DNA of 31,048 bases from JACPNE01 sp964444465 (GCA_964444465.1 CAYUGZ010000011.1:1-31048); one strand, 5' to 3'. Shown: positions 1-8,829, counted from the stretch's first letter. Numbers and translations are program-made. Notes: generated from the sequence alone by a model not told the origin.

Positions 1-2198
1 TCTATTGCTAATTCTAAAATTCTTCTTAAATCTTTAGAAGTTAACAAAGAAAATGCTTTTAGTACATTAATATTTTTTTCATAAGCTAAGAAAAATCCAT
101 TATCATTTATTCCAATTTCTAAATCTTTATGTTGAGTTTTATAAATTGCATAAGCTAAAGCTCTTGACAAAACATCATTAACCCTTCTTCCGAATAATGT
201 ATGAAAAACAACGTGTCTTCTATCCTCTTCATCAATATAATGTTCTACTAAAATTTTCTTTTCATGGGGAATTTCTGAAAATCTAAATTGTTCATTAAAA
301 TAATTATAAATTGCATTAGCTGCTTTCTTATCTACATACAAATAATCATGAATAAACTTCAAAATATCTTTTTTTGGTTGTTTACTATTCAATCTTTGTT
401 CTAATAATTTTCTAAATCTTTGGATTTCTGAAGCTAAATCAAAACTTAATGGAAGCATATCAGAGAACCATGAAGGAACAGTTGGAGGTCTATCACCAGA
501 AGCATTTACTTGGGCTACCATCCCCCTAGCAAATTTAAATTCATAAGTATTCCCACCTAAAACAAATATATCTCCTCTTCTTAATCTTTCTAAAAATCCT
601 TCATCTATTGTTCCAACAATTTGTTCTCCAATCTTAACTTTAACATGGGTTTCATCAGGAATAGTTCCTATGTTAGTCATGTAAAGAACCCTTGCTAATC
701 TGCCTTTTTTTCCTATCATCCCTGTATCTTCATCATACCAAATCTTAGCATAAATATATCTATCTTCTAAAGAAATATATTTTCCAGACAAATAATCTAT
801 CACCTCATTAAAATCTTTTTTATTTAATGTTTTATAACAATAAGATTTTTTTATTAATTTAAATAAATCATTTATATGGATTTGATCTGAAATAGCTATT
901 CCAAAAATTTGTTGAGACAAAAAATCTAAAGCATTAGTTGGAATGTGAATTCTATCTATCTTTTTTTCTATAGCTGATTTTAATAATAAACTACATTCTA
1001 TCAAATCATCTCTATCTAAAACAACAATCCTTCCTTTTGTTGTTGAATGTAATTGATGTCCTGATCTACCAATCCTTTGTAAGCATCTAGCTACTGACTT
1101 AGGAGAACCTAGTAAAACAACCAAATCAATATAACCTATGTCTATTCCAAGTTCTAAAGAAGTGCTACATACTGCAACTTTTAATTCACCTTTTCTTAAT
1201 CTTTCTTCTAAATTTAATCTATGTTCTTTTGATAAAGAACCATGATGTGCACCAATATTCTCAGTATAACTTTTTGGGAATTTTTCTTTTAGAAAATGAA
1301 CAACTCTCTCTGTTGCAGATCTAGTATTAGTAAATATTAATGTAGTTTTGTGTTCTTGAATTAATTTATCTAATAAATTATACATTTCATGATGCATAGA
1401 AGAATGATTAGTTCCAATCAAATCATCCACTGGACTTAAAACTTTTAAATCTAATTCTTTTAAAAATTGAACATCAATAATTTTACAATTTCTTTCATTT
1501 CCAACTAAAAACCCAGCTATCTCTTCTAATGGAGAGATAGTTGCAGACAATCCAACTCTAGTCATCCCTTTACTTAATTTTTGTAATCTTTCTAAACTTA
1601 AAGATAGATGAACCCCCCTCTTATTTTCTGCTAATGCATGAATTTCATCTATAATGCACCATTGAACATCATTCAAATATTCTTTAAATTTAGGCGAATT
1701 TAATAATATGGCCAATGATTCAGGAGTTGTTATAAGGATATGAGGTGGATTTTTTAGCATATTTGTTTTTTCTTTTTGAGTAGTATCTCCAGTTCTAACA
1801 GCAACTCTTATACCTAAATTTTTCTTAGCTACTTTGTCAATATTCTCTCTATCATAGATTTTCTCCATCTCTTCTAGAGGTTCTAATAGATTTTTTTGGA
1901 TATCATTATTAAGAGCTTTTAATGGAGAAATATAAACACAATATATCTTATTCTCTATTATGTTCTTAATTGAAGAATCTATTAACTCATTTATTATTGC
2001 CATAAATCCAGTTAATGTTTTTGTAGCTCCAGTAGGTGCTGAGATTAAGATATTATTCCTAGAATGAACTTCCATTACACCATATAATTGAGGCAATGAT
2101 AATTTTTTAAATTTGTTTTTAAACCAAGTTTTGACTATAGGATGTAAAATTTCGAATATTTCATTTTCATTATTTGGCTTTTTTTTATAAGTTATCAT
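1..2198 (-). CDS. lhr: Lhr-type ATP-dependent helicase (3' end outside window)
   Basis: Superfamily 2 helicase of the Lhr family, acting on nucleic acid in the cytoplasm. Reading leftwards from an ATG at 2198, the frame stays open for 732 codons to the window edge, so the C-terminus is missing. Visible motifs: Walker A-like APTGATKT (about residues 52-59), DEIH (about 183), SAT (about 218) and QRIGRSGHQ (about 373-381), then the start of the Lhr winged-helix and beta-barrel region. The Walker A is odd because the glycine before the lysine is threonine (TKT instead of GKT); this may be normal for a subfamily. Lhr proteins are linked to DNA repair or RNA metabolism; which applies here cannot be told. 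No clear TATA octamer was found upstream. Confidence 0.88.
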   Translation of the reverse strand, partial: MITYKKKPNNENEIFEILHPIVKTWFKNKFKKLSLPQLYGVMEVHSRNNILISAPTGATKTLTGFMAIINELIDSSIKNIIENKIYCVYISPLKALNNDIQKNLLEPLEEMEKIYDRENIDKVAKKNLGIRVAVRTGDTTQKEKTNMLKNPPHILITTPESLAILLNSPKFKEYLNDVQWCIIDEIHALAENKRGVHLSLSLERLQKLSKGMTRVGLSATISPLEEIAGFLVGNERNCKIIDVQFLKELDLKVLSPVDDLIGTNHSSMHHEMYNLLDKLIQEHKTTLIFTNTRSATERVVHFLKEKFPKSYTENIGAHHGSLSKEHRLNLEERLRKGELKVAVCSTSLELGIDIGYIDLVVLLGSPKSVARCLQRIGRSGHQLHSTTKGRIVVLDRDDLIECSLLLKSAIEKKIDRIHIPTNALDFLSQQIFGIAISDQIHINDLFKLIKKSYCYKTLNKKDFNEVIDYLSGKYISLEDRYIYAKIWYDEDTGMIGKKGRLARVLYMTNIGTIPDETHVKVKIGEQIVGTIDEGFLERLRRGDIFVLGGNTYEFKFARGMVAQVNASGDRPPTVPSWFSDMLPLSFDLASEIQRFRKLLEQRLNSKQPKKDILKFIHDYLYVDKKAANAIYNYFNEQFRFSEIPHEKKILVEHYIDEEDRRHVVFHTLFGRRVNDVLSRALAYAIYKTQHKDLEIGINDNGFFLAYEKNINVLKAFSLLTSKDLRRILELAI

Positions 2199-2395
2199 TT
2201 TTACTAATTAAATTTATCATATATTCTATATTATAATCTATTATCTCTTAGAATTTGATTAAGAGAATTAAATGTCTTTAAAAGCCTTACGCGTACTTGT
2301 CCGCTCTGTCCATTAGTTGATTGTATAATCTCTAGATTTTAGAATATTTTTTTTAAGATATGATGGATTAGGAAAAATTGTTTTAACTAATAAAC
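2199..2395. other. Intergenic region between divergent lhr and JAMM gene
   Basis: A 226-bp divergent gap reaches the start at 2425. Most is AT-rich, but about 2288-2312 is distinctly GC-richer (contains CTTACGCGTACTTGTCCGC). I found no tRNA cloverleaf, C/D boxes or start codon with an open frame there. It could be a small RNA, an operator or a decayed gene. Confidence 0.4.
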
Positions 2396-2403
2396 TTTAA
2401 ATA
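2396..2403 (+). promoter_or_regulatory. TATA box for the 885-residue JAMM protein
   Basis: TTTAAATA centred 25.5 bases upstream of the ATG at 2425. This is the spacing expected if transcription starts at the A of the start codon. Confidence 0.6.
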
Positions 2404-2424
2404 CAAAAATTCTTTATTATTTTT

Positions 2425-5082
2425 ATGAAAAAAAGAGGTTTTATCTTAATACTTCTAGTTTTATTTATATTATCATTAAACTTTGTTTCACCTCAAAAGA
2501 TATATGTGGAACATAGAAATATGGGTTCAGGGAGTATAATAACTGGATTTATTTCAGATCCTATTGATACTAAGATCTCCAAAATAGAAATATTCGCTCA
2601 TGATGAGGGAAAGGGACAAAGTGTACAAATTTTTGATGCTAATTCAGGTAGTTTTTTAGGGGCTACAACGCCTTTTAATAGTGGAATTTATGATACTAGA
2701 ATCATTGAATTTTCTTCCCCTACATATGTTAGTAGTTTAAGATTAACAAATCCAGGTGATTTTCATTTAGATCAGAAGAAGGGGATAAGTGTAGTTATAT
2801 CTTGTTCTTGTTCTAATGGGGATATTTGTTGTAGTAACTCTTGCGATTGGGATCCAGCTGGAACAGAAGATGGAAATGAATGTTGTAGTGGGGGAAGAGA
2901 GCCTTACCCTAAAATTAGTTGTAAACAACAAGGAGAATTTGTAGGATTAAATTATTATACTCAATCTCAAACACAAGTTTGTAGAATTAATGGATGGAGT
3001 TGTACTGGAGGTTCAACTATTACTTGTTCTAAACAAAATATTTGTGGTGAATTTGGAGGTAAAACATGTTATTTTTATAATGGTATTTCTAATTTTAATT
3101 TTCCCACCTCAGGAGAATCTTTCTCAGGAAACTGGAATGATCCTCAATGTTCTGATAGAATAGATAATGATTGTGATGGAGATATAGATAGGGCTGATTC
3201 AGATTGTAGAGATTGTGAAGAAGGAGATACACAAAGTTGTTCAAATACACGGGGAGTTTGTGGTTCAATCCAACGACAATGTGTAAATGGAAGATATGAA
3301 TCTTGTGATTATAATACTATCACTACATATAGTGAAACAGAATTGTGCATAGATGGTCTAGACAATAATTGTAGAGAAGGAAAAGATGAGGGATGTAATT
3401 GTAATACTGGAGATAAAAAACCTTGTGGAAGTAATGAAGGAGTATGTACTATTGGGGAACAAACATGTCGAAATGGAATATGGAGTAATTGTGAAGGAGG
3501 AGTAGTAGGTTCAGAAGAAATTTGTGATGGTTTAGATAATAATTGTGATGGAACAACAGATGAGGGTTATAAACTTGGAGGATCATGTAGTGTAGGATTT
3601 GGGATATGCCAAAATGAAGGATTTTTTGAATGTAAAGGTCCTGAGACAGTAGGTTGTAGCGCAAATTTAGGAGTTTCTTTAACAGAAATTTGTGATAATA
3701 TTGATAATAATTGTAATGGAGCAATAGATGAAGGTTGTCAATTAGTTCAAACTGAAGCAGTACAACCTGATTCAATACAACCTAGAACAACACAACAAAA
3801 AAGTATGATTTTAGAAGAAGTAAAAGAAGTATTAGGACAAATAAAAGAAGAAGACCAAGAACAACAAGAAGGAATCGAAATTTTATTAGAAGAAATAAAA
3901 GAAGAACAAATTGAAGGAGAAGAAAAAGGGATAAGACAAAAAGCAAGTGATTTGTTTAGTGGATTACTAGGGGAGATAAGATCAACAACTATAACTGAAA
4001 CTCCAGAAGTAGAAGCTTTATGTGGTAATGGAATAATAGATTCAGGAGAAACATGTAATAATTGTAGAGATGCAGTATGTTCAATAGACCAATATTGTGA
4101 TAATGGTGGACAATGTGTTACAAGATCTAATTTAAGTTCTTTTTTTAGATGGTTAGTAATAACTTTAATCTTAGTTCCAAGTTTAGTTTATTTGTATTAT
4201 CATGTTAAAAAAAGAAAGATTTCAAAGCAAGATATTGGAATATTTATTGTAGCCTTATTATTTATTATATTCTCATTAGTTATTTTATATCTAAATATCT
4301 CTACAATCTCTTTTTCTTTGATAAGTGGGGTAGATCATAGTGCAACAATAATAATTGAATCAGATATTAACAATAGACTATATGAACTATATCAACAAAG
4401 TGGAGATGTAGAATTTGTAGTTTGTATAAAAGGAAATTATAATAATGGAAGATATCAAATTTACGATATAGAAGAGATTCCAACTGTTAGTAAAAGTGTA
4501 GCTGCAATAGAAGCACAAAGTTGTTCTAAATTAAATCATTTAGGAACAATACATAGTCATCCTGGAGGGGTTTGTGAACCAAGTAAGCAAGATATTTATA
4601 CTTTCGGTCAAAAGAATGATATATTGATGGGAGTTATATGTGAAAAAGATACTTATGGATTTTATACAAAAAAGAATTTTGATATGTCAATGTTCTACAT
4701 AATAAAAGATGTTGAAGTTAAAGAAGAATTCAAAAAAGGATCATCTCCTATCTCTTTGGTCATAATTTTATTGTCTTTAGTATCTGCTTATTTAATTATA
4801 ATATTTAGAGATAAGATTTTAGATACTCTCAAGTTGTTTAAAGTAAAGAAATATCCAAATTTATTAATTACTATGAACTTAATGAATAAAACAGAAAAAA
4901 TAATGATTAATAGATTAATCAAAACAGATGGGCTTCTAAAACAAGATTTGATGAACAAATTAGGATTGTCTAAATCTAGTTTTAATGATGCATTATTAAG
5001 ATTACAAAGGAGTAATTTAATTGTTATTAAAAAAGAAGAAGATGGAGAAAGAGTTTATTTAAGTGCAAGAGCTAAGAATTAA
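2425..5082 (+). CDS. Membrane JAMM metalloprotease with MopE-like ectodomain and winged helix
   Basis: 885 residues of unusual architecture. In order: signal anchor (about 6-22); Cys-rich ectodomain with four MopE-like Asp/Asn repeats of the DNNCDG type, likely metal-binding; an acidic, Glu/Gln-rich coiled-coil stretch (about 455-515); a CGNGIIDSGETC module (about 535); membrane segments near 575-595 and 603-625; a JAMM/MPN domain (about 635-770); a membrane segment near 776-795; and a C-terminal winged-helix-like domain (about 817-885). The JAMM zinc motif is complete: Glu663, then HSHP at 710-713 with Ser720 and Asp723. Charge distribution (Lys/Arg-rich between the two middle segments and after the last) puts the JAMM domain outside and the winged helix inside. 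JAMM enzymes usually remove ubiquitin-like tags; the target here is unknown. I infer a one-piece membrane sensor or transducer. Related to the gene at 29218-29745. Confidence 0.8.
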   Translation: MKKRGFILILLVLFILSLNFVSPQKIYVEHRNMGSGSIITGFISDPIDTKISKIEIFAHDEGKGQSVQIFDANSGSFLGATTPFNSGIYDTRIIEFSSPTYVSSLRLTNPGDFHLDQKKGISVVISCSCSNGDICCSNSCDWDPAGTEDGNECCSGGREPYPKISCKQQGEFVGLNYYTQSQTQVCRINGWSCTGGSTITCSKQNICGEFGGKTCYFYNGISNFNFPTSGESFSGNWNDPQCSDRIDNDCDGDIDRADSDCRDCEEGDTQSCSNTRGVCGSIQRQCVNGRYESCDYNTITTYSETELCIDGLDNNCREGKDEGCNCNTGDKKPCGSNEGVCTIGEQTCRNGIWSNCEGGVVGSEEICDGLDNNCDGTTDEGYKLGGSCSVGFGICQNEGFFECKGPETVGCSANLGVSLTEICDNIDNNCNGAIDEGCQLVQTEAVQPDSIQPRTTQQKSMILEEVKEVLGQIKEEDQEQQEGIEILLEEIKEEQIEGEEKGIRQKASDLFSGLLGEIRSTTITETPEVEALCGNGIIDSGETCNNCRDAVCSIDQYCDNGGQCVTRSNLSSFFRWLVITLILVPSLVYLYYHVKKRKISKQDIGIFIVALLFIIFSLVILYLNISTISFSLISGVDHSATIIIESDINNRLYELYQQSGDVEFVVCIKGNYNNGRYQIYDIEEIPTVSKSVAAIEAQSCSKLNHLGTIHSHPGGVCEPSKQDIYTFGQKNDILMGVICEKDTYGFYTKKNFDMSMFYIIKDVEVKEEFKKGSSPISLVIILLSLVSAYLIIIFRDKILDTLKLFKVKKYPNLLITMNLMNKTEKIMINRLIKTDGLLKQDLMNKLGLSKSSFNDALLRLQRSNLIVIKKEEDGERVYLSARAKN

Positions 5083-5094
5083 GATATAACAACA

Positions 5095-5102
5095 TTTTTA
5101 TA
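5095..5102 (+). promoter_or_regulatory. TATA box for coiled-coil gene at 5124
   Basis: TTTTTATA centred 25.5 bases before the ATG at 5124, just after the stop of the preceding gene. Confidence 0.55.
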
Positions 5103-5123
5103 TTAGAATAATCCTTTTATATT

Positions 5124-5462
5124 ATGCCAAAAAAAGGAGAAAAAAAGACAACCAAGACTTCTGATAATGTATCAAAACAATTAGTCGAAAGTAGCGTGGC
5201 ATTACAAGATAAAACTGCTGAGTTATTACTAGTTGTAAACAAACTTGTTCAAAGATTAGATAACATGGTTTCTGTATTTGAAGAAGCATCTAAACATATT
5301 AAATCTGGGTTAGATGAACCTATTGCAAAAAGACTAGAAGAGTTGTTAGAACAAAATAAAAATATAGCAAGAGGTTTAATCTTATTAGAAAGGTATGTAA
5401 AAGAAAGAACAGGCATGAGTAATCTTCCTCCCCCAAAACCATTACATAAAGAAGGATTCTAA
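5124..5462 (+). CDS. Small coiled-coil protein, function unknown
   Basis: 112 residues with a Lys-rich N-terminus, a long heptad-like helix from about residue 18 to 95 (VNKLVQRLDNMVSVFEE and following) and a Pro-rich tail. No signal peptide, membrane segment or catalytic motif is seen. It has its own TATA box and ends one base before the next ATG, so it is co-transcribed with the secretion-ATPase-like gene. That pairing suggests an assembly or scaffold partner of a pilus or secretion ATPase, but this is inference only. Confidence 0.65.
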   Translation: MPKKGEKKTTKTSDNVSKQLVESSVALQDKTAELLLVVNKLVQRLDNMVSVFEEASKHIKSGLDEPIAKRLEELLEQNKNIARGLILLERYVKERTGMSNLPPPKPLHKEGF

Positions 5463-5463
5463 A

Positions 5464-6378
5464 ATGGATCCTAAATTCATAAGAGAGGATTTCCATCATA
5501 AATCAGATTCTGAAGAATTAAATGACATAGTTGGATTGATCCATAAAAATGTAGCTGAAGAAAAAGAGGCTAAGATTGGAGAAAGATTTCTAAGAGCATT
5601 ATTTTTAGGATACAAAACTATACACCAAAAAAGTGAAGAAAAACTAAGACAAAAAGCAATTTCAACTGAAAAAGTTCAAAGATTAATCAGACCAATAGCT
5701 CACCAAACAATAAAACAACAACTTCCAGATATTAGAAATGAACCAGAATTAAGAACTCCGACCCCAATTAAAACCCCAGAAAAAAGTTTAGAATCTTCTT
5801 ATGCTCTATTAATTTCTGACAAAAAAATATTAGCTAGAGCAGTTGTCTCTAAAGAACTAGGGAAGTATCGTTATGAATTAGTAGAACCTTCAATTAATAT
5901 GAATATGTTAAAGTTAGTAGAAGAATATTTCTTTGCAAAATATAAGAAAAATAAAGATGTATTAACAGATGATAAACTAATCTTAAAGAGAATAAAAAAA
6001 GCTTCAAGAAAAACGAAAATAGAGTATAAAGAAGAATTTTTAGAAGATGTAAAATATTATTTATATAGAAATTTAGTTAATTTTAGTAAAATTGATCCTT
6101 TATTACATGATCATAATTTAAATTCTATTATGTGTGAAGGGGTAAACAAACCTGTATTAGTTGATTATCAAAATGAAAGAATGGAGACTAATATTGTTTT
6201 TAAGAATAATGAAGAATTAAACTATTTAATTAATAAATTTGCAGAAAAAACAAATACAGAAGTAAATACAAACAACCCAATTTTAAACGTAAGATATAAT
6301 GAATTTAGAATTCAAGCAAATCTTGGATCTGGAGTAGTAAGTTCTAGATTTATAATAAAAAGAGAATTAAATGTTTAA
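5464..6378 (+). CDS. Type II/IV secretion ATPase N-terminal domain, motor domain missing
   Basis: 304 residues. The C-terminal third (about 205-304) matches the N-terminal domain of archaeal GspE/PilB/VirB11-type ATPases: DPLLHDHNLNSIMCEG, then a TNIVF strand, EELNYLINKFA, a NPILNVR segment and VSSRFIIKRE. Family members continue into a RecA-like ATPase with Walker A, Asp box and Walker B. Here the frame stops exactly at that junction, and no Walker A occurs in any frame before the convergent DoxX gene begins at 6375. It is therefore either a truncated pseudogene or a standalone non-ATPase domain. The stop codon overlaps the opposite-strand stop by three to four bases. Upstream partner: the coiled-coil gene at 5124. 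Confidence 0.7.
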   Translation: MDPKFIREDFHHKSDSEELNDIVGLIHKNVAEEKEAKIGERFLRALFLGYKTIHQKSEEKLRQKAISTEKVQRLIRPIAHQTIKQQLPDIRNEPELRTPTPIKTPEKSLESSYALLISDKKILARAVVSKELGKYRYELVEPSINMNMLKLVEEYFFAKYKKNKDVLTDDKLILKRIKKASRKTKIEYKEEFLEDVKYYLYRNLVNFSKIDPLLHDHNLNSIMCEGVNKPVLVDYQNERMETNIVFKNNEELNYLINKFAEKTNTEVNTNNPILNVRYNEFRIQANLGSGVVSSRFIIKRELNV

Positions 6379-6794
6379 AAATTTCTTTTAAATAATAATT
6401 TATCTAAAGACCATTTTTTAGACCCATAGATAGACAAAACTAAGAATGCGGAAAAATAAAGTAAAGATAGTTCTCCTCTATTTAATATTGGAAGATATTG
6501 AAGTTTTTTCTCTAATATATTTAAGATTCCAACATGTGCATAAAAATAAGCTACTAACATTTCTAAAGCAGCAATAGATGCAACTATCTTTGTAAATAAG
6601 CCTAGTGCTATTGCTAACCCTCCAAAAAATTCAATTACTCCTGCGAACCAAAATAAACTAAATAATTCTACTGAATTCCCACCTAGTCAGCCAAAAAGTT
6701 TTTGCACACCATGTTGCATAAACATTAATCCAATCAATACTCTAAATATAAAGTAAAGATAATTTTCACAATTTCTAGATGATCTACCAAACAT
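6375..6794 (-). pseudogene. DoxX-family membrane protein interrupted by in-frame TGA
   Basis: Reading from the ATG at 6794 gives 139 sense codons plus one internal TGA at 6687-6689. Both sides are clearly one DoxX protein: FRVLIGLMFMQHGVQKLFG, the TGA, then LGGNSVELFSLFWFAGVIEFFGG and about three more membrane segments. DoxX proteins commonly have Trp after KLFG, so TGG to TGA is the simplest change. TGA is a genuine stop elsewhere here (ATGA overlap at 16532-16535), so reassignment to Trp is unlikely. Candidates are recent nonsense mutation, sequencing error or readthrough. The ATG at 6794 is chosen because an ATTTAAAT box lies 25.5 bases upstream; an extension beyond it would run into the tRNA-Gly gene. 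Confidence 0.75.
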
Positions 6795-6815
6795 GAAAAA
6801 ATAAAATAAGAACAT

Positions 6816-6823
6816 ATTTAAAT
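6816..6823. promoter_or_regulatory. Palindromic TATA box shared by doxX and tRNA-Gly
   Basis: ATTTAAAT is its own reverse complement. Its centre lies 25.5 bases from the doxX start (6794, minus) and 28.5 bases from the tRNA-Gly 5' end (6848, plus). Nothing else in this 53-bp gap resembles a TATA box. Confidence 0.6.
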
Positions 6824-6847
6824 AATTTTCGATGAAACTAAACTTAA

Positions 6848-6919
6848 GCGATGGTAGTTTAGTGGTTAGAATACGACGTTGCCAACGTTGTGACCCGGGT
6901 TCAAATCCCGGCCATCGCA
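6848..6919 (+). tRNA. tRNA-Gly (anticodon GCC)
   Basis: Complete cloverleaf. Acceptor GCGATGG pairs with CCATCGC; the anticodon arm is CGACG/CGTTG (one G-T wobble) around the loop TTGCCAA with GCC at 6881-6883; the T arm has loop TTCAAAT. The discriminator is A6919 and no CCA follows, so maturation needs the CCA-adding enzyme, which is encoded at 10086-11294. No intron. The convergent gene's stop codon begins one base after the tRNA. Confidence 0.97.
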
Positions 6920-6920
6920 T

Positions 6921-7889
6921 TTATTCTTTTAACATTTCATAAATATCTTTAATCATTTCAGCAGCTATATGTGGGTGCCAGAAATTCAAAAATCCAGATC
7001 CTTCTACTTGAATTATTGTTTTATTTTTTAAAGGAGACAATTTTCTTTTAGGACCAAATGAAGTATCTCCAAAGAAAGCATTTTCAAAAGTTACTTGAGG
7101 TGTAGGCATGTTTTCTAACGCATTTTTTACTCCCTCTAAATAATTATGTGGGGTTAGATTATTATTAATTCTTCTTTTAGCTATCTTATCCCCATATAAA
7201 TTAATTTTTTCTAAATCTTTCTTTAAACTATCTCTGAATATTGCCCCAATTTTATCATAGTTTAATGTTTTATATACTCTTAATATGTTTAATATCATTC
7301 TTTTTGATTCATAGATTATAGCATCTTTATAATCATCTTTAATTTTATCCAAGAAATAATAATATTTTCCATTTATTTCTTCAACAATTTCTTTAACTAA
7401 TTTATTTTTTATTTTTTCTCCACTAAATGTCGTGATGTCCATTATACTTGGAATAAATTTTATTTTAGGAAAAGCTTTGTGAACTATGATGATACACTCT
7501 CCTTTACTAACATCATCCCAGAAACTTTGATAGATTCTTAATCTTTTTTCATAATCATTTTCATCTCTAGCTACCCATCCATATTTTTTCATGTAAGAAT
7601 ATCTTTTGTTAACGTCTTCTTTATTCAAAAAAATATCAAAATGATCTAAAGCATCTTTTAACTTAGGAATGTCTCTATTAAAATCAATACCCCATAATCT
7701 CTCTCTTGGCATACTACTAACAATTAATCTTCCACCTAATCTTTTCCAACATAAACTAGCTACTGTTTCAGAATGATCATCTCTAGAAGTTACAACATCT
7801 AATGCTGGTCCGGAATGTGGCGCAACTATAAATGGTTCTTTTTTTCCATCCCTATAGACTGTATATCCTTTGTTAAACTCAGGTCTCAT
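6921..7889 (-). CDS. Conserved protein of unknown function, possible hydrolase
   Basis: 322 residues from the ATG at 7889. An in-frame TTG two codons upstream is less likely because the TATA box centre is 25.5 bases from the ATG. The N-terminal third has His/Asp-rich motifs suggestive of a metal-dependent hydrolase: APHSGPALDVVTSRDDHSE, then GGRLIVSSMPRERLWGIDFNR. The second half is helical and Lys-rich; near the C-terminus are GDTSFGPKRKLSPL and WHPHIAAEMI. The PHSGP...HSE...DFNR order recalls N-formylglutamate amidohydrolase-like proteins, but this is a weak resemblance. No signal or membrane segment. Divergent from the NSUN gene, with a shared promoter. Confidence 0.75.
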   Translation of the reverse strand: MRPEFNKGYTVYRDGKKEPFIVAPHSGPALDVVTSRDDHSETVASLCWKRLGGRLIVSSMPRERLWGIDFNRDIPKLKDALDHFDIFLNKEDVNKRYSYMKKYGWVARDENDYEKRLRIYQSFWDDVSKGECIIIVHKAFPKIKFIPSIMDITTFSGEKIKNKLVKEIVEEINGKYYYFLDKIKDDYKDAIIYESKRMILNILRVYKTLNYDKIGAIFRDSLKKDLEKINLYGDKIAKRRINNNLTPHNYLEGVKNALENMPTPQVTFENAFFGDTSFGPKRKLSPLKNKTIIQVEGSGFLNFWHPHIAAEMIKDIYEMLKE

Positions 7890-7910
7890 ATACAATACTA
7901 TTCATAAATT

Positions 7911-7918
7911 ATTTAAAT
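7911..7918. promoter_or_regulatory. Palindromic TATA box shared by two divergent genes
   Basis: ATTTAAAT centred at 7914.5: 25.5 bases from the minus-strand ATG at 7889 and 24.5 bases from the plus-strand ATG at 7939. The gap is only 49 bp and has no second TATA-like element, so one box probably serves both leaderless genes. Confidence 0.65.
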
Positions 7919-7938
7919 CGTTATCTGTTTAATGTAAT

Positions 7939-8829
7939 ATGGAATGGAAACAAAAATTTTTAGATAGATATGAAAAATTAACAGATCTAGATAAATTTAT
8001 AGATATATCTTCCGAACCTTTAAGAAAATCCTTAAGAGTTAATACATTAAAGACTGATGTAAAAGAGATTAAAACTAGATTTAAAGATTATAGTTTAGAG
8101 AAAATTCCTTGGTGTAAAGAAGGATTTTGGTTAAAAGGACAGGTTATAGGAAATACATTAGAACATTTTTTAGGGTATATTTATTTGCAAGAAGCTGCTT
8201 CTATGATTCCACCAGTAGTTTTAGATCCTAAAGATGAGATTGTTTTAGATATGTGTGCTTCCCCAGGTTCAAAAACAACACAATTAGCTTCTTTAATGAA
8301 AAATAAAGGATTGATTGTTGCTAATGACATTAATATCAATAGATTAAAACCTTTATCTATTAATCTACAAAGATGTGGAGTTTCTAATATGATAATGACA
8401 AAAATGGAAGGAAGATTCTTTAAACAAGAGTTTGATAAAATTTTAGTAGACGCCCCTTGTTCTGGAATCGGAACTATAAGAAAATCTCCTAACACCCCTT
8501 TAATGTGGAATCCAAATGCCATTAAAAGAATAGCTGGAATACAAAGACAATTGTTATTTACAGCTTTTAATATATTAAAACAAAAAGGAACTTTAGTTTA
8601 TTCTACTTGCACTTTAGAGCCTGAAGAAAATGAGGGTGTAATCAACTCTTTATTGGAAAAGTATGATGATGCTAAACTTGAGAAGATTAATTTAGATATT
8701 AAAAGAAGTCCTCCAATCTTAGAATTTGAATCTAAAAGTTATAATGAAGAAATTAAAAAATGTTTAAGAATTTGGCCTCAAGATAATGATACTGAAGGAT
8801 TTTTTATTGCTAAAATAATTAAGGAATAA
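7939..8829 (+). CDS. NSUN-family RNA 5-methylcytosine methyltransferase
   Basis: 296 residues, normal length for archaeal NOL1/NOP2/Sun (RsmB/Trm4-like) enzymes, which transfer a methyl group from S-adenosylmethionine to cytosine C5 in rRNA or tRNA. Seen: SAM-binding MCASPGSKTTQ (105-115), the DAPCSG motif with Cys174, and STCTLEPEENE with catalytic Cys224. Both cysteines of the family are present. QEAASMIPP (84-92) precedes the Rossmann fold. No PUA domain is attached. Start fixed by the shared TATA box 24.5 bases upstream. It ends one base before the stop of the convergent antiporter gene. The target RNA cannot be told from sequence. Confidence 0.92.
   Translation: MEWKQKFLDRYEKLTDLDKFIDISSEPLRKSLRVNTLKTDVKEIKTRFKDYSLEKIPWCKEGFWLKGQVIGNTLEHFLGYIYLQEAASMIPPVVLDPKDEIVLDMCASPGSKTTQLASLMKNKGLIVANDININRLKPLSINLQRCGVSNMIMTKMEGRFFKQEFDKILVDAPCSGIGTIRKSPNTPLMWNPNAIKRIAGIQRQLLFTAFNILKQKGTLVYSTCTLEPEENEGVINSLLEKYDDAKLEKINLDIKRSPPILEFESKSYNEEIKKCLRIWPQDNDTEGFFIAKIIKE

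Noticed and set aside
2280..2330. Possible tRNA or tRNA 3' fragment sharing ACTTGTC with 29757-29763
   Set aside because: No T loop, acceptor pairing or cloverleaf on either strand; seven shared bases are not significant.
3449..3775. Long open frame antisense to the MopE-like repeats
   Set aside because: Low-complexity Leu/His/Tyr-rich shadow of the repetitive coding strand; no promoter.
6687..6689. TGA as tryptophan or selenocysteine codon
   Set aside because: TGA ends genes elsewhere, for example in the ATGA overlap at 16532-16535, and no other conserved Trp is TGA in the genes read here.
6795..6920. N-terminal extension of DoxX reading RWPGFEPGSQRWQRR
   Set aside because: This is the tRNA-Gly gene read in reverse; the promoter places the start at 6794.
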